This document shows, one piece after another, positions 1 through 7,816 of a DNA stretch of 64,000 nt. The position numbers and the translations under genes are program-made. Below the pieces are notes generated by a model that worked only from the letters and a program-made list of their open reading frames with translations, had not been told where the DNA came from and did not search any database. Each line of letters starts with the position of its first letter. The stretch's first letter is position 1. Source of the DNA: Flavobacterium sp. MedPE-SWcel (GTDB taxonomy: Bacteria; Bacteroidota; Bacteroidia; Flavobacteriales; Flavobacteriaceae); NCBI GenBank assembly GCA_001874325.1, contig MPCW01000013.1:1-64000 (forward strand), given 5' to 3'.

Positions 1-112
1 ATAATATTTTTTAAATTATTACATATCTGATTATAAAGATCAATTTTATGTTAATTTTTTGTAAAAAACAATAAACCAATAAGACCGTTTGCTATTAGCA
101 TACAGTTGAATC

Positions 113-302
113 ATTATTAATGAAGAGAACCCAAAACATGAAGCTTTAATGAAAGTGATTGATAAAATCAATACTTCATCTGGCACTAAAGTTATTTGTT
201 TTGGTGGTAAAAGTTTAGGTAGAGTATGGAAGATGAAGCAGCAAAATTTTTCTCCATGTTAGTACGATTAAGTTTGATGATATTATTAATTTAAAATTCT
301 GA
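113..302 (+). pseudogene. umuC: umuC (DNA polymerase V catalytic subunit) 3' fragment
   Basis: Translating from 113 gives ENPKHEALMKVIDKIN, then GRVWKMKQQNFSPC. I recognise this as the C-terminal end of Y-family polymerase UmuC, where WKMKQ followed by SPxYTT is usual. An in-frame stop (260-262) follows SPC, and the expected last residues (KFDDIINLK) continue in another frame from 270 to a stop at 300-302, so at least one frameshift is present. Nothing upstream in this window encodes the rest of the protein. It is a dead remnant, either of a host or mobile-element umuDC operon that was cut away. Confidence 0.75.
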
Positions 303-483
303 AATAAAGAAAACTACAATGAATAAAAGAATAATTTTTCACCCATTATGAACATTTTTTATGATCCAATTTCACCAATGTTTTTTATTTTAAAATTGTA
401 TCATAATTTAATTTACTCGACTATTCAATGTAAAATAAATGTTGTTTCCTGTGATTTTACTTTCAAAAACTAATGTATTTTAC

Positions 484-510
484 AATTGCCAAAGAAAATT
501 AATATCTTTG
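484..510 (+). promoter_or_regulatory. promoter of the AbiL-like operon
   Basis: A Bacteroidota-type -7 box TATCTTTG lies at 503-510 (consensus TAnnTTTG), with a TTG at about 486-488. The spacing to the TTG is shorter than usual (about 14 nt), so only the -7 box is convincing. A transcript starting near 516 supports translation from the ATG at 550 and not from the upstream in-frame ATG at 439. The rest of 303-483 is AT-rich and I see nothing else in it. Confidence 0.5.
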
Positions 511-549
511 CAAGAAATAAAAATACTTACTAAGAAAAAGGATACGGAA

Positions 550-1875
550 ATGATTTTACAGTTTTCAATCAAAAATTATAAAACATTCAAAGAGAAAGCT
601 ACTTTGAGTTTTATTGCATCTAATTACGATAAAGAGACCCGTGAAGATGAAAACATATACTACAATGAAAGATTTGGATTTAGATTGCTAAAAAGTGCTG
701 TAGTATTTGGAGCTAATGCAAGTGGAAAAAGTAAGTTGTTTGAAGCTTTTAGGTTTATGAAGCGATATATTAGAAATAGTTCTAAAGAAGGGCAAAAGGG
801 AGATGAAATTGATGTTGATCCTTTTAGACTAAATAGCCTAACTGAAAATGAACCATCAGAATTTGAAATAACCTTTATTCACCGAGATGTACAATACAGA
901 TATGGGTTTGAAGTAACCAGAAGTGAGGTTATTTCGGAATGGCTGTATCAAAAACGAAAGATAAAAGAAGTTGAGTTGTTTTATAGAGACGATACAGGAG
1001 TTGAATTACACGAAAGAAATTTTTCTAAAGGGAAAAGGATCGTAAAAGAAGAGTTGCTAAGAGAGAATGCTCTTTTAATTTCAGTGGCAGCGCAGTTCAA
1101 CGATGTGACTTCAATCGAAGTTCTTGAATGGTTTAAAGGGTTAATAAATCTTTCGGGTCTTGATGAGTCTGGATATAAAGGTTTTACTGTAAGCAAGGCC
1201 GATGATCTAGTTGAAAAAATAAAAATTCTAAATTTACTAAAGGCTGCGGATTTGGGCATCAAGGATATTCAACCAAAAAGACTAGATTTAGATAAATTAC
1301 CAAAAGATCTTCCAGAAGAAATAAAGAATAAAATTCTTCGTGAAGTTGAAGAAGAAAAAGCAGAATTTTTTTCAGGGGTTTTAACGGCACATGATAAGCA
1401 TGATGAAGAAGGAAACTCCATAGATGGTGTACAGTTTTCACTTGAAGATGACGAATCGTCAGGAACAAGAAAGTTTTTCGCATTGACAGGGCCTATTTTA
1501 GATGTTCTCAAAAATGGATATATTCTTGTAGTTGATGAGTTAGATTCTAAGCTACACCCTAATTTAGTATGCAAAATAGTATCGCTGTTTAATTCTAAAG
1601 AGTTTAACCCAAATAATGCTCAATTAATTTTTAATACTCATAACACCAATCTTTTAAATTCAGGATTGTTTAGACGTGATCAAATTTGGTTTACTGAGAA
1701 GAATAAGTTTGGAGAAGCTAAATTATTTTCTCTAGCAGATTTTAAATCAAAAGATGTGAATAAAAAAGACCCATTTGAAGAGCATTATATTGATGGAAGG
1801 TATGGAGCAATTCCTTTTTTAGGCTTATTTGATAACTTAGATTATATTCTATCGCCTCATGAAGATGAAAAGTAA
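550..1875 (+). CDS. AAA15-family ATPase, RloA/AbiLi-like (defence ATPase subunit)
   Basis: 441 residues from ATG 550; the open frame extends up to ATG 439, but the promoter box at 503-510 and the family N-terminus (MILQFSIKNYKTF) favour 550. It is an SMC/ABC-like ATPase. Walker A GANASGKS is at about residues 54-61, Walker B ILVVDELD at about 325-332, and an H-loop (NTHNT) near 363. The middle is a charged helical region. Such ATPases pair with a nuclease-like partner in AbiL (AbiLi), in RloA-RloB and, more distantly, in PARIS (AriA). Here the next gene is an RloB-like protein overlapping by 17 nt, so the two are surely co-expressed. Inferred role: sensor and scaffold of an abortive-infection system. 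The family is clear; the phage trigger cannot be read from sequence. Confidence 0.85.
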   Translation: MILQFSIKNYKTFKEKATLSFIASNYDKETREDENIYYNERFGFRLLKSAVVFGANASGKSKLFEAFRFMKRYIRNSSKEGQKGDEIDVDPFRLNSLTENEPSEFEITFIHRDVQYRYGFEVTRSEVISEWLYQKRKIKEVELFYRDDTGVELHERNFSKGKRIVKEELLRENALLISVAAQFNDVTSIEVLEWFKGLINLSGLDESGYKGFTVSKADDLVEKIKILNLLKAADLGIKDIQPKRLDLDKLPKDLPEEIKNKILREVEEEKAEFFSGVLTAHDKHDEEGNSIDGVQFSLEDDESSGTRKFFALTGPILDVLKNGYILVVDELDSKLHPNLVCKIVSLFNSKEFNPNNAQLIFNTHNTNLLNSGLFRRDQIWFTEKNKFGEAKLFSLADFKSKDVNKKDPFEEHYIDGRYGAIPFLGLFDNLDYILSPHEDEK

Positions 1876-2569
1876 AAGAGAAAAAGATATTGCTAAAATA
1901 AAAGCACATAGAGATTTACTGAAAGAACAGAGAAGAGGCAAGCAGAATATTGAAAGGAAAGAAGCTACTTTAGAAGAGAAGCCTACAATATTAATTGTAT
2001 GTGAAGGAAAAAATACTGAGCCTTCATATTTTAAACAATTTAAACTTTCATCTGCAACTGTAAAAGCAATAGGTGAGGGTTATAATACTGTTTCATTAGT
2101 AAAACGAACTGAGCAATTAGCTAAGATAAAGGATTATGATCAAGTTTGGTGTGTATTTGATAAAGATGATTTTAATGATACTGATTTCAACAATGCAATA
2201 TTAATGTCAGAAGGTTTAGACTTCAACACTGCTTATTCTAATCAAGCTTTTGAATATTGGTTGATACTTCATTTTAATGACCATCAAGGAGCAGGTATGC
2301 TTCGTAGTGATTACGATGATGTAATAAATGGTTTGCTTGAATCATTACCATCCACTGTAGTTTATGATGGGAAAAGAAGTAAATTAATTGAAGAAGACTT
2401 TTTCAATTTATTAGTTGGTATTGATACAAAAACAAATAACAGAAGAGTTGATTTAGCAATAAAAAGAGCAGAAAGAAATTATAATCAACATGACCATTTA
2501 AACCCTGCTAGCGAACAATCAACAACAACAGTTTTTAAACTGGTAAGAGAGTTGTTGAAATACGTTTAA
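1859..2569 (+). CDS. RloB-like TOPRIM-type protein, AbiLii-like (defence effector)
   Basis: 236 residues; starts inside the end of the ATPase gene (17-nt overlap; a second ATG at 1865 would also work). The N-terminal 40 residues are a basic helix. Then come a beta strand with the acidic motif IVCEGKNTE (Glu49) and, later, a strand ending VFDKDDF (Asp101, Asp103). These are the metal-binding acidic positions of a TOPRIM-like fold, as in RloB/AbiLii and in the DUF4435 protein AriB of PARIS. A conserved-looking AFEYWLILHF segment (about 130-139) is also typical of RloB. Inferred role: toxic nuclease effector released or activated by the upstream ATPase. A terminator follows directly, so the operon is two genes only. 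Confidence 0.82.
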   Translation: MKMKSKREKDIAKIKAHRDLLKEQRRGKQNIERKEATLEEKPTILIVCEGKNTEPSYFKQFKLSSATVKAIGEGYNTVSLVKRTEQLAKIKDYDQVWCVFDKDDFNDTDFNNAILMSEGLDFNTAYSNQAFEYWLILHFNDHQGAGMLRSDYDDVINGLLESLPSTVVYDGKRSKLIEEDFFNLLVGIDTKTNNRRVDLAIKRAERNYNQHDHLNPASEQSTTTVFKLVRELLKYV

Positions 2570-2602
2570 TTTAGCTACTAGTACGTTAACTAGATATATT
2601 CG

Positions 2603-2646
2603 ACCACCTTGCTAATTTTTCACAACAATTTAGTAAGGTGGTTTTC
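2603..2646 (+). terminator. terminator of the AbiL-like operon
   Basis: A 13-bp stem (2603-2615 with 2630-2642, one G-T pair) with a 14-nt loop is followed by TTTT. It ends the defence operon on the plus strand just before the convergent prophage lysis genes. Confidence 0.75.
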
Positions 2647-2659
2647 ATTTAGAATAATA

Positions 2660-3205
2660 TTACTTTTTTTTCATTCTTTTATAAAAATATCTACCTACAA
2701 TAAAAAGAATGATATACAACCACCAGTAGTCTAAAATTGAAGATTTAGCAGTTACATTTTTTGAGTCAGTTATGATGTGAGTTTTTGTTGTTTTACCACC
2801 TGAATTACTTGAATTTTTAGCAATGTTATTTTGTTGCTTTTTAGATATATTTTTTAACTCACTAGCATTAGAAGAGCTGGAAGCAACTTGTTTAATTCTA
2901 GTACCTTTTATTATTGCATTCTGCACCGTGGTTACAGTACCATTAGGAGCTATTATACTAATAGGTTCAGTACTATCTACAGGAGTGAGGGTGAAGCTTT
3001 CAGCATCAATAAAGGTTATAGACTGGTTATGTACTCGCTTTTCAGTTTGCTCGTCTACTTTTGTTGTAGATAAATCCTTTTCTTGAGCAGTAGTAAGGTA
3101 CTGCTCAATAGTATCAATACGTTCTTTTTTGCTATGTTTTTCTACTTGGCGCGTTTTGCAACCAAGTAGAATAAATAACAATAATAGTGAGGGTATATAT
3201 TTCAT
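2660..3205 (-). CDS. candidate unimolecular spanin (lipoprotein with C-terminal membrane anchor)
   Basis: 181 residues. The N-terminus is a lipoprotein signal ending LLGCKT (lipidated Cys16), so the start of the mature protein should sit in a membrane as a lipoprotein. Residues 25-155 are polar, rich in Ser, Thr, Asn and Lys. Residues about 159-176 form one hydrophobic segment (WWLYIILFIVGRYF) followed by a basic tail (KRMKKK). This two-ended layout, lipid at one end and inner-membrane helix at the other, is that of u-spanins such as T1 gp11, which fuse the outer and inner membranes at the last step of lysis. It overlaps the endolysin gene by one base and follows the holin and endolysin, as spanins usually do. 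The assignment rests on architecture and position, not on sequence similarity. Confidence 0.6.
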   Translation of the reverse strand: MKYIPSLLLLFILLGCKTRQVEKHSKKERIDTIEQYLTTAQEKDLSTTKVDEQTEKRVHNQSITFIDAESFTLTPVDSTEPISIIAPNGTVTTVQNAIIKGTRIKQVASSSSNASELKNISKKQQNNIAKNSSNSGGKTTKTHIITDSKNVTAKSSILDYWWLYIILFIVGRYFYKRMKKK

Positions 3206-3669
3206 TAGTCTAGTATTTTCGGGTGTACAAACAGAGCCACGTTAATACTTCTTACGCGATTCATAACCGCGCCACCATTACTTTGATTAGATACCGAAGT
3301 ATTCCCTTCAATTGTATAAAACAGCCCTTGCGCTTTACTTTTCCAACCATTAAAAATACCCACATGATCGTATCGACCATCTTTATTCCAATCAAAAAAA
3401 ACTAAATCACCTACTTGTGGTTTTTTAGTAACTTCACCTGTTTTTTTAAAATGAGCTACTGCTGTTTGGCAACCAGCAAAACCTTTGTAGAAACCTATTT
3501 TAGGTAACTTTAGCCCTGCATGGGCATACACCCACGAACAAAATATAGCGCACCAGGCTACACCATTAAAACCAAACCATTTACCATATTTAGTTTGGTT
3601 ACTGTTTTTAGGGCTTTCAGTTGTACCTACTTCTTTAAATGCAACATCAATTATTTTTTGTCCTTTCAT
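3205..3669 (-). CDS. CHAP-domain endolysin
   Basis: 154 residues, no signal peptide, so export would depend on the holin. It is a CHAP-type amidase/endopeptidase (papain-like fold): the catalytic Cys is in GVAWCAIFCSW (Cys40 by position) and the His in RYDHVGIFNG (near 101). GDLVFFDW, usual for CHAP domains, lies between. It would cleave host peptidoglycan during lysis. Leader AAAACTATG precedes the start, the same form as for the holin gene. It sits between holin (18 bp upstream) and the candidate spanin (overlap 1 base), a complete lysis cassette. Confidence 0.85.
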   Translation of the reverse strand: MKGQKIIDVAFKEVGTTESPKNSNQTKYGKWFGFNGVAWCAIFCSWVYAHAGLKLPKIGFYKGFAGCQTAVAHFKKTGEVTKKPQVGDLVFFDWNKDGRYDHVGIFNGWKSKAQGLFYTIEGNTSVSNQSNGGAVMNRVRSINVALFVHPKILD

Positions 3670-3687
3670 AGTTTTAGAATTTAAATT

Positions 3688-4257
3688 TTATTCTATTATG
3701 TTTTCTTGTGTATCGGGCTGTTTATCTCTAAAATTATTTAAGTCTAAATCTTTATTAAAAGCATTTAGTTTTGAGATCCAGCCAAGAGGAGGGAAGCGAC
3801 CATTTGTTAAAGCGCTAATATTCATAAAAGCAGAACCTGCGGGATATAGCACAACAATAAGCCGTGTTACCATCTTTAAGTAGTCATAAATTAATGAAGC
3901 CTCTTTAACAACCAGGTATATAACCTCAAAAAGTATAGCAGCCACTACACATAAGGATAGTTTTGTAAGTAAGCCTATAGCATTTTTCTTGAAGGTAAAA
4001 TCTTTGACCCTGAAAGCATGATATATACTTCCTACAATATGATCTACAGCTATACAAATAAGAACTCCTGCTACATAGTCACGGTTAGAAATAGTCCAGC
4101 CTGTAATATTTATTATTACAAACGTGGGAATAACAGCAACAATAGCAAGCTTAACAGTACTCCACAATTTTATAAGTATACCGCCTTTATGCAGCCAGTA
4201 AAAGCTCATTAAAACAAACAGTAAAAGCCAGTTTTTTAGTTTGAGTAAATGTTTCAT
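3688..4257 (-). CDS. phage holin family protein
   Basis: 189 residues from ATG 4257, chosen because its leader AAAACTATGAA matches that of the endolysin gene; an upstream in-frame ATG at 4299 would overlap the preceding gene. At least three hydrophobic segments are visible (about residues 7-24, 30-55 and 90-115), plus a fourth weaker one near 125-145, and a polar C-terminal tail of about 40 residues. This resembles the multi-span holin families common in Bacteroidota phages. Expected role: timed inner-membrane hole formation that releases the endolysin encoded next. Class assignment is by topology and position. Confidence 0.7.
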   Translation of the reverse strand: MKHLLKLKNWLLLFVLMSFYWLHKGGILIKLWSTVKLAIVAVIPTFVIINITGWTISNRDYVAGVLICIAVDHIVGSIYHAFRVKDFTFKKNAIGLLTKLSLCVVAAILFEVIYLVVKEASLIYDYLKMVTRLIVVLYPAGSAFMNISALTNGRFPPLGWISKLNAFNKDLDLNNFRDKQPDTQENIIE

Positions 4258-4273
4258 AGTTTTATTTTCAAGG

Positions 4274-4471
4274 TTAAAATTCTTCTTCAGGTTTTTCAAA
4301 TTCGTTGATCAATATTTGCACATCATATTTTCGTAGCATGAATGTTACAATAGCATCAGTAAGATCAGTTACGATATGTTTATTGTGCATACCAACTAGA
4401 TCTATATCTTTTGAAATTTTCATTATTGACGTGATCTCTTGATCGTCGTATCGTATTAAATAAGTATCCAT
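4274..4471 (-). CDS. small phage protein of unknown function
   Basis: 65 residues, acidic at the C-terminus (EFEKPEEEF), no signal peptide, membrane segment or motif I recognise. It lies one base after the leucine-rich-repeat tail gene and 16 bp before the holin, in the same transcription unit. Small proteins at this place are common in siphophages but have no shared function. Confidence 0.6.
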   Translation of the reverse strand: MDTYLIRYDDQEITSIMKISKDIDLVGMHNKHIVTDLTDAIVTFMLRKYDVQILINEFEKPEEEF

Positions 4472-4472
4472 T

Positions 4473-6101
4473 TTATTGTTCCGGTTTTAAAGTCCATATA
4501 TGTTCATACTGGTGTGTTAAAACCCACACCTTTTCTAGTGAAGTTGTTGGTGTTCCGTTTGCGCTTCCTTGTATATATTCTGTAGGCTCTTGATATATTC
4601 CACTTGGTCGAAAAGAATTAGCAGGAGAAGCTGATCTATAGGTTAGTATATTCATAGTCCTAAAAGCAGTATTACCTGCTGTAATAGCAGCATTAGCAGT
4701 AACAAAAGCATAGATACTATCTACTAGATCATTCATCTTTTGTAGCGTTTCAAAACTAGCATGGCAATCGAAAGTTTTAAGACTTGTAAGGTTTACGAGC
4801 CACGAAGGCCATGTTAAATCCATCTTTTGCTGCCATCTGAAATTAATTTCTCTTAAAGCTGTTGCATCGCTGAAATCACCCCATGAAATCAAGTTGAAAC
4901 GCCCACTATATACTGAGTAGTTGTAACTACCATAAATTACAAGCGTTTCTAGTACTTTCATTTGATTAATACAACTTGGAGGTATTCCATCATTCCATCG
5001 TCCGTAAGAAGCATCGAAAGTAGTAACAGATAGATCATCTGTATCTAATATTAGATCTACAGCGGTTAACGTTGAACCAAAAGTTCTAATATTTAAATAT
5101 TTTCCTGTAGATGGCACTTCTTGTATGTACCTTTTTACTTCTGAAAATGGAAAATTATTAGAGTCACTAATATTCAAACTCTTAAAACTGGTTAAGCTTG
5201 AAAGATCAGTAGGAAACTTGAAATTTTCGCTTGCAGGCATGGACTTACATGAAAATGTATTTAGATTAACAATTTCACCGAAACTTTCAGGTAATTGATA
5301 ATTAAGATTACACTTGTTTAACGATAGTATATTTAACGTTGTTTTAAATGGCTGTATAATCTCTGTATTAAAATGATTAGCATCTGAAAGCGTTATGTAA
5401 CTAGAGAGATTTAAATAAGTAATAGGGCTATTCTTTATCCATATTGGAACGGTAGTAGCTGTAGAACCTATAAACGATAATGAAACTATTTTTAAAAGTG
5501 TATTTACAGCTTCATTTTCAAATGCAGAAAGATTTGGTAGAAATTCAAGCTCTAAAATCACTAAGTTTCGTAATCGTGCTAACGATGGGAATATACCCAA
5601 TAACACTACATTCTGGAAAGATATAGCTTGTATTTTGCTAGGGGTTTCAAACTTGATATATATTTCGCGCTCTTGCTCGTAGTAATGATCTACGGTGTCA
5701 ATTTTTGCAGAGTCTTGTAAGTCTTGATAAAAGTGTATTCCAAACTCTTCACCACCGTTTCCATCATTAGGTCTTACATATATATCAGCAGAATTAGGGG
5801 TGATAGTCGCAGGATCATCAGAATCATTTACTCGAAATATTCTTTCTGTTCTGCTACCATTCTGCACTAGATTATATTCGTGCCACCCTGTGCCATCTGA
5901 ATAGTCAATTAATACTTTGTTATCTACATTATTAAATGATCGTATTTGAAAAAAACATGAACGTGTTGAGTAACCATCGGCACGCGCAGGGAAGCACGTA
6001 CCTCTAGTGTTTAATTTTAAAATTATTTCTCCATCAGGTAAAATAATGGGAGCAAAACCACCAACAGTACCTATCGTGTTATATGTTGTTTGCAGTACCA
6101 T
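4473..6101 (-). CDS. phage leucine-rich-repeat protein, candidate tail tip adhesin
   Basis: 542 residues. The first 130 residues look like a beta-rich attachment domain. From about 165 to 450 there are irregular leucine-rich repeats, for example LRNLVILELEFLPNLSAF, LTSFKSLNISDS, ALREINF and LTSLKTFDC. No signal peptide, so it is not exported alone. It is the last structural gene before lysis, where receptor-binding proteins usually lie, and its start overlaps the stop of the upstream gene (TAATG). Inferred role: host recognition through the LRR surface. No reverse transcriptase or template repeat is nearby, so it is not a diversity-generating target. Confidence 0.6.
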   Translation of the reverse strand: MVLQTTYNTIGTVGGFAPIILPDGEIILKLNTRGTCFPARADGYSTRSCFFQIRSFNNVDNKVLIDYSDGTGWHEYNLVQNGSRTERIFRVNDSDDPATITPNSADIYVRPNDGNGGEEFGIHFYQDLQDSAKIDTVDHYYEQEREIYIKFETPSKIQAISFQNVVLLGIFPSLARLRNLVILELEFLPNLSAFENEAVNTLLKIVSLSFIGSTATTVPIWIKNSPITYLNLSSYITLSDANHFNTEIIQPFKTTLNILSLNKCNLNYQLPESFGEIVNLNTFSCKSMPASENFKFPTDLSSLTSFKSLNISDSNNFPFSEVKRYIQEVPSTGKYLNIRTFGSTLTAVDLILDTDDLSVTTFDASYGRWNDGIPPSCINQMKVLETLVIYGSYNYSVYSGRFNLISWGDFSDATALREINFRWQQKMDLTWPSWLVNLTSLKTFDCHASFETLQKMNDLVDSIYAFVTANAAITAGNTAFRTMNILTYRSASPANSFRPSGIYQEPTEYIQGSANGTPTTSLEKVWVLTHQYEHIWTLKPEQ

Positions 6102-7078
6102 TATTCAAGGGGGATATTAGATAATTGTAATGTAGTCCAGTCAGTATCGTTGTCTCCTGTTTTAAGATATATTTTAGGTGAAGGAAGTTCTTTACACACA
6201 ATTTGTGTTCCTTTAACAAAGCCATTTGCAGCGCTATAACCACCTATGTTTATTAATGCATCTATAGAGTTGTATGGGGTTGTAGTTTCATCTATAATAA
6301 AAAGTTCTTTTGTAGGTATAGAAGTACTATTACCTTGGTCATCAACACCAACTACTACTATTTCTCCAGTTGATGGGAGTGGAGAGGGCTTGTCTACTTT
6401 GTTTTGTAAATCTAAATCAGCAATAACATTACTGTTTGTACTAGCTACAAAATCAGTAGCTTCTAAATCACCATCATAAATACCAGGATCACCCACAAAT
6501 TGCACAAAGTATAATACTGACTCAGTTACATAACTAAAATAATAAGTCTTAACCGCACCGTTTTCATTTTGAGTGCCTGAGTCGCTAAAATCACGTTGTT
6601 CACTATTAACTATTGTCAAATAATCACCATCAGGTATATTACCTAAAGTAGTTAGACTAGCCGCAGGGTTATTATCTATATCGGCTTCAGTAGTATTTAA
6701 TATTGATTTTAAAACCACAGACAAAGCACTGATATCTGTACCATCAGAAAAAACACTTCCCCACCAGCCTTTACCTGAAAGAAAATCAAATAAATATTTT
6801 TTACCATTTCGTGTAAATTCAAACGTTACCGGAGTAACTATTTTTCCAATAACAAGAATCCACGGTAAAGCATTAATTGCAGTTGCAACTTCTTGCCTGG
6901 TAATTTCACCCGTACCAACAAGCTCACCAAACTGAATATACAAACCTTTGTTATTACTGTAATTATCAACAGTAGCAGCTAAATCAACTATTCTACCATT
7001 TAAAACAGCAATATTATTATCAGCCTCAGCACTTGTAAGTGGTGACCCTTTTTCAGCTCTATATACTAAATCACTCAT
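6101..7078 (-). CDS. phage tail fibre/tip-associated protein
   Basis: 325 residues. Begins with a short helical segment (VYRAEKGSPLTSAEADNNIAVL, a coiled-coil-like start also seen at the N-terminus of many fibre proteins). The rest is beta-rich with many Gly, Thr and Asp residues (GNIPDGDYLTIV, VVVGVDDQGNSTSIPTKELF). No enzymatic motif is visible. It sits between the tail tip gene block and the LRR protein and is translationally coupled to the latter through TAATG. A tail fibre or shaft component is likely from context; the exact role is not known. Confidence 0.5.
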   Translation of the reverse strand: MSDLVYRAEKGSPLTSAEADNNIAVLNGRIVDLAATVDNYSNNKGLYIQFGELVGTGEITRQEVATAINALPWILVIGKIVTPVTFEFTRNGKKYLFDFLSGKGWWGSVFSDGTDISALSVVLKSILNTTEADIDNNPAASLTTLGNIPDGDYLTIVNSEQRDFSDSGTQNENGAVKTYYFSYVTESVLYFVQFVGDPGIYDGDLEATDFVASTNSNVIADLDLQNKVDKPSPLPSTGEIVVVGVDDQGNSTSIPTKELFIIDETTTPYNSIDALINIGGYSAANGFVKGTQIVCKELPSPKIYLKTGDNDTDWTTLQLSNIPLE

Positions 7079-7085
7079 ACATGAA

Positions 7086-7694
7086 TTACTTTTCTATTAC
7101 TTTATCCGTTAAATCAAAATCAATAACATAGTTTACCGCGCTATCATTGGGTTGGTAAAACTTAACAGTATAGGGTACTGTAGTTTGCTTAAAACTAAAT
7201 TGGCTACCTGTACTACCATTATTGAGTAATAAGCCCACAGCACGCAATGCAGTAACATCTTCATTACTTATAGGTTGACCATAAGGCAATGAAATCACTG
7301 TTTTTATATTTTCAGGAAACGAAGGCGTATTAAACACAGCCTTTATAACTATACCATTAGGTACAGCATCACCAGTAGTACTATCAATATCATTTCGTAC
7401 ATAAGAGCTTCTTAAATCAAACTCTTTTACACCTGAATCATAAGCTACTTTAAAAACATAACAGCCTTGCTCATGTACAAAAGCAGCAGCATCAATAGCA
7501 TTAAATAAAGCATCCATATAATCAGGATCGGTAAACTGAGTAGGTAGCACAGCAGGTAATGTATCAGGCAAATCTGCCAACACATAACGGCGCTCTACAT
7601 CAAGTAACAAAATATCACCCGTTGCTAACCATGTTTGTAGCTTACCTTTATCAAGTCGCTCGTATAATGTTATTTTACCTATATTTCTTTCCAT
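7086..7694 (-). CDS. phage tail tip region protein, unknown function
   Basis: 202 residues, no signal or membrane segment. Segments such as VIDFDLTDKVIE and YTVKFYQPNDSAVNY suggest a beta-rich structural protein. Its start codon overlaps the stop of the 40-residue gene upstream (TAATG), and it ends 7 bp before the next tail gene, so it belongs to the tail tip operon. I do not recognise a family. Confidence 0.55.
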   Translation of the reverse strand: MERNIGKITLYERLDKGKLQTWLATGDILLLDVERRYVLADLPDTLPAVLPTQFTDPDYMDALFNAIDAAAFVHEQGCYVFKVAYDSGVKEFDLRSSYVRNDIDSTTGDAVPNGIVIKAVFNTPSFPENIKTVISLPYGQPISNEDVTALRAVGLLLNNGSTGSQFSFKQTTVPYTVKFYQPNDSAVNYVIDFDLTDKVIEK

Positions 7695-7816
7695 TATTCT
7701 ACATAATCTTCTGTTACATAACTAGCCTCTACATACACCCGAGCTGATAAGTTTTCGGATAAATTCCATTGCTGTACTCTACAATAGAGTATGTGTATTG
7801 TGTTATCTATTGACAT
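7694..7816 (-). CDS. 40-residue tail-region small protein
   Basis: A short gene. ATG at 7816 lies inside the end of the tail hub gene (14-nt overlap), and its stop TAA at 7694-7696 overlaps the ATG of the next gene by one base. The protein starts MSIDNTIHILYCRVQQW and ends YVTEDYVE. Together with its neighbours this fills the only gap in an otherwise tightly coupled run of tail genes, which is the main reason to accept it. There is no family I recognise. Confidence 0.55.
   Translation of the reverse strand: MSIDNTIHILYCRVQQWNLSENLSARVYVEASYVTEDYVE

Noticed and set aside
981..1574. Minus-strand frames inside the defence ATPase gene
   Set aside because: Overlap conserved ATPase motifs and have no recognisable content.
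4473..6101. Diversity-generating retroelement target
   Set aside because: No reverse transcriptase and no template/variable repeat pair in the window; the repeats are ordinary leucine-rich repeats.
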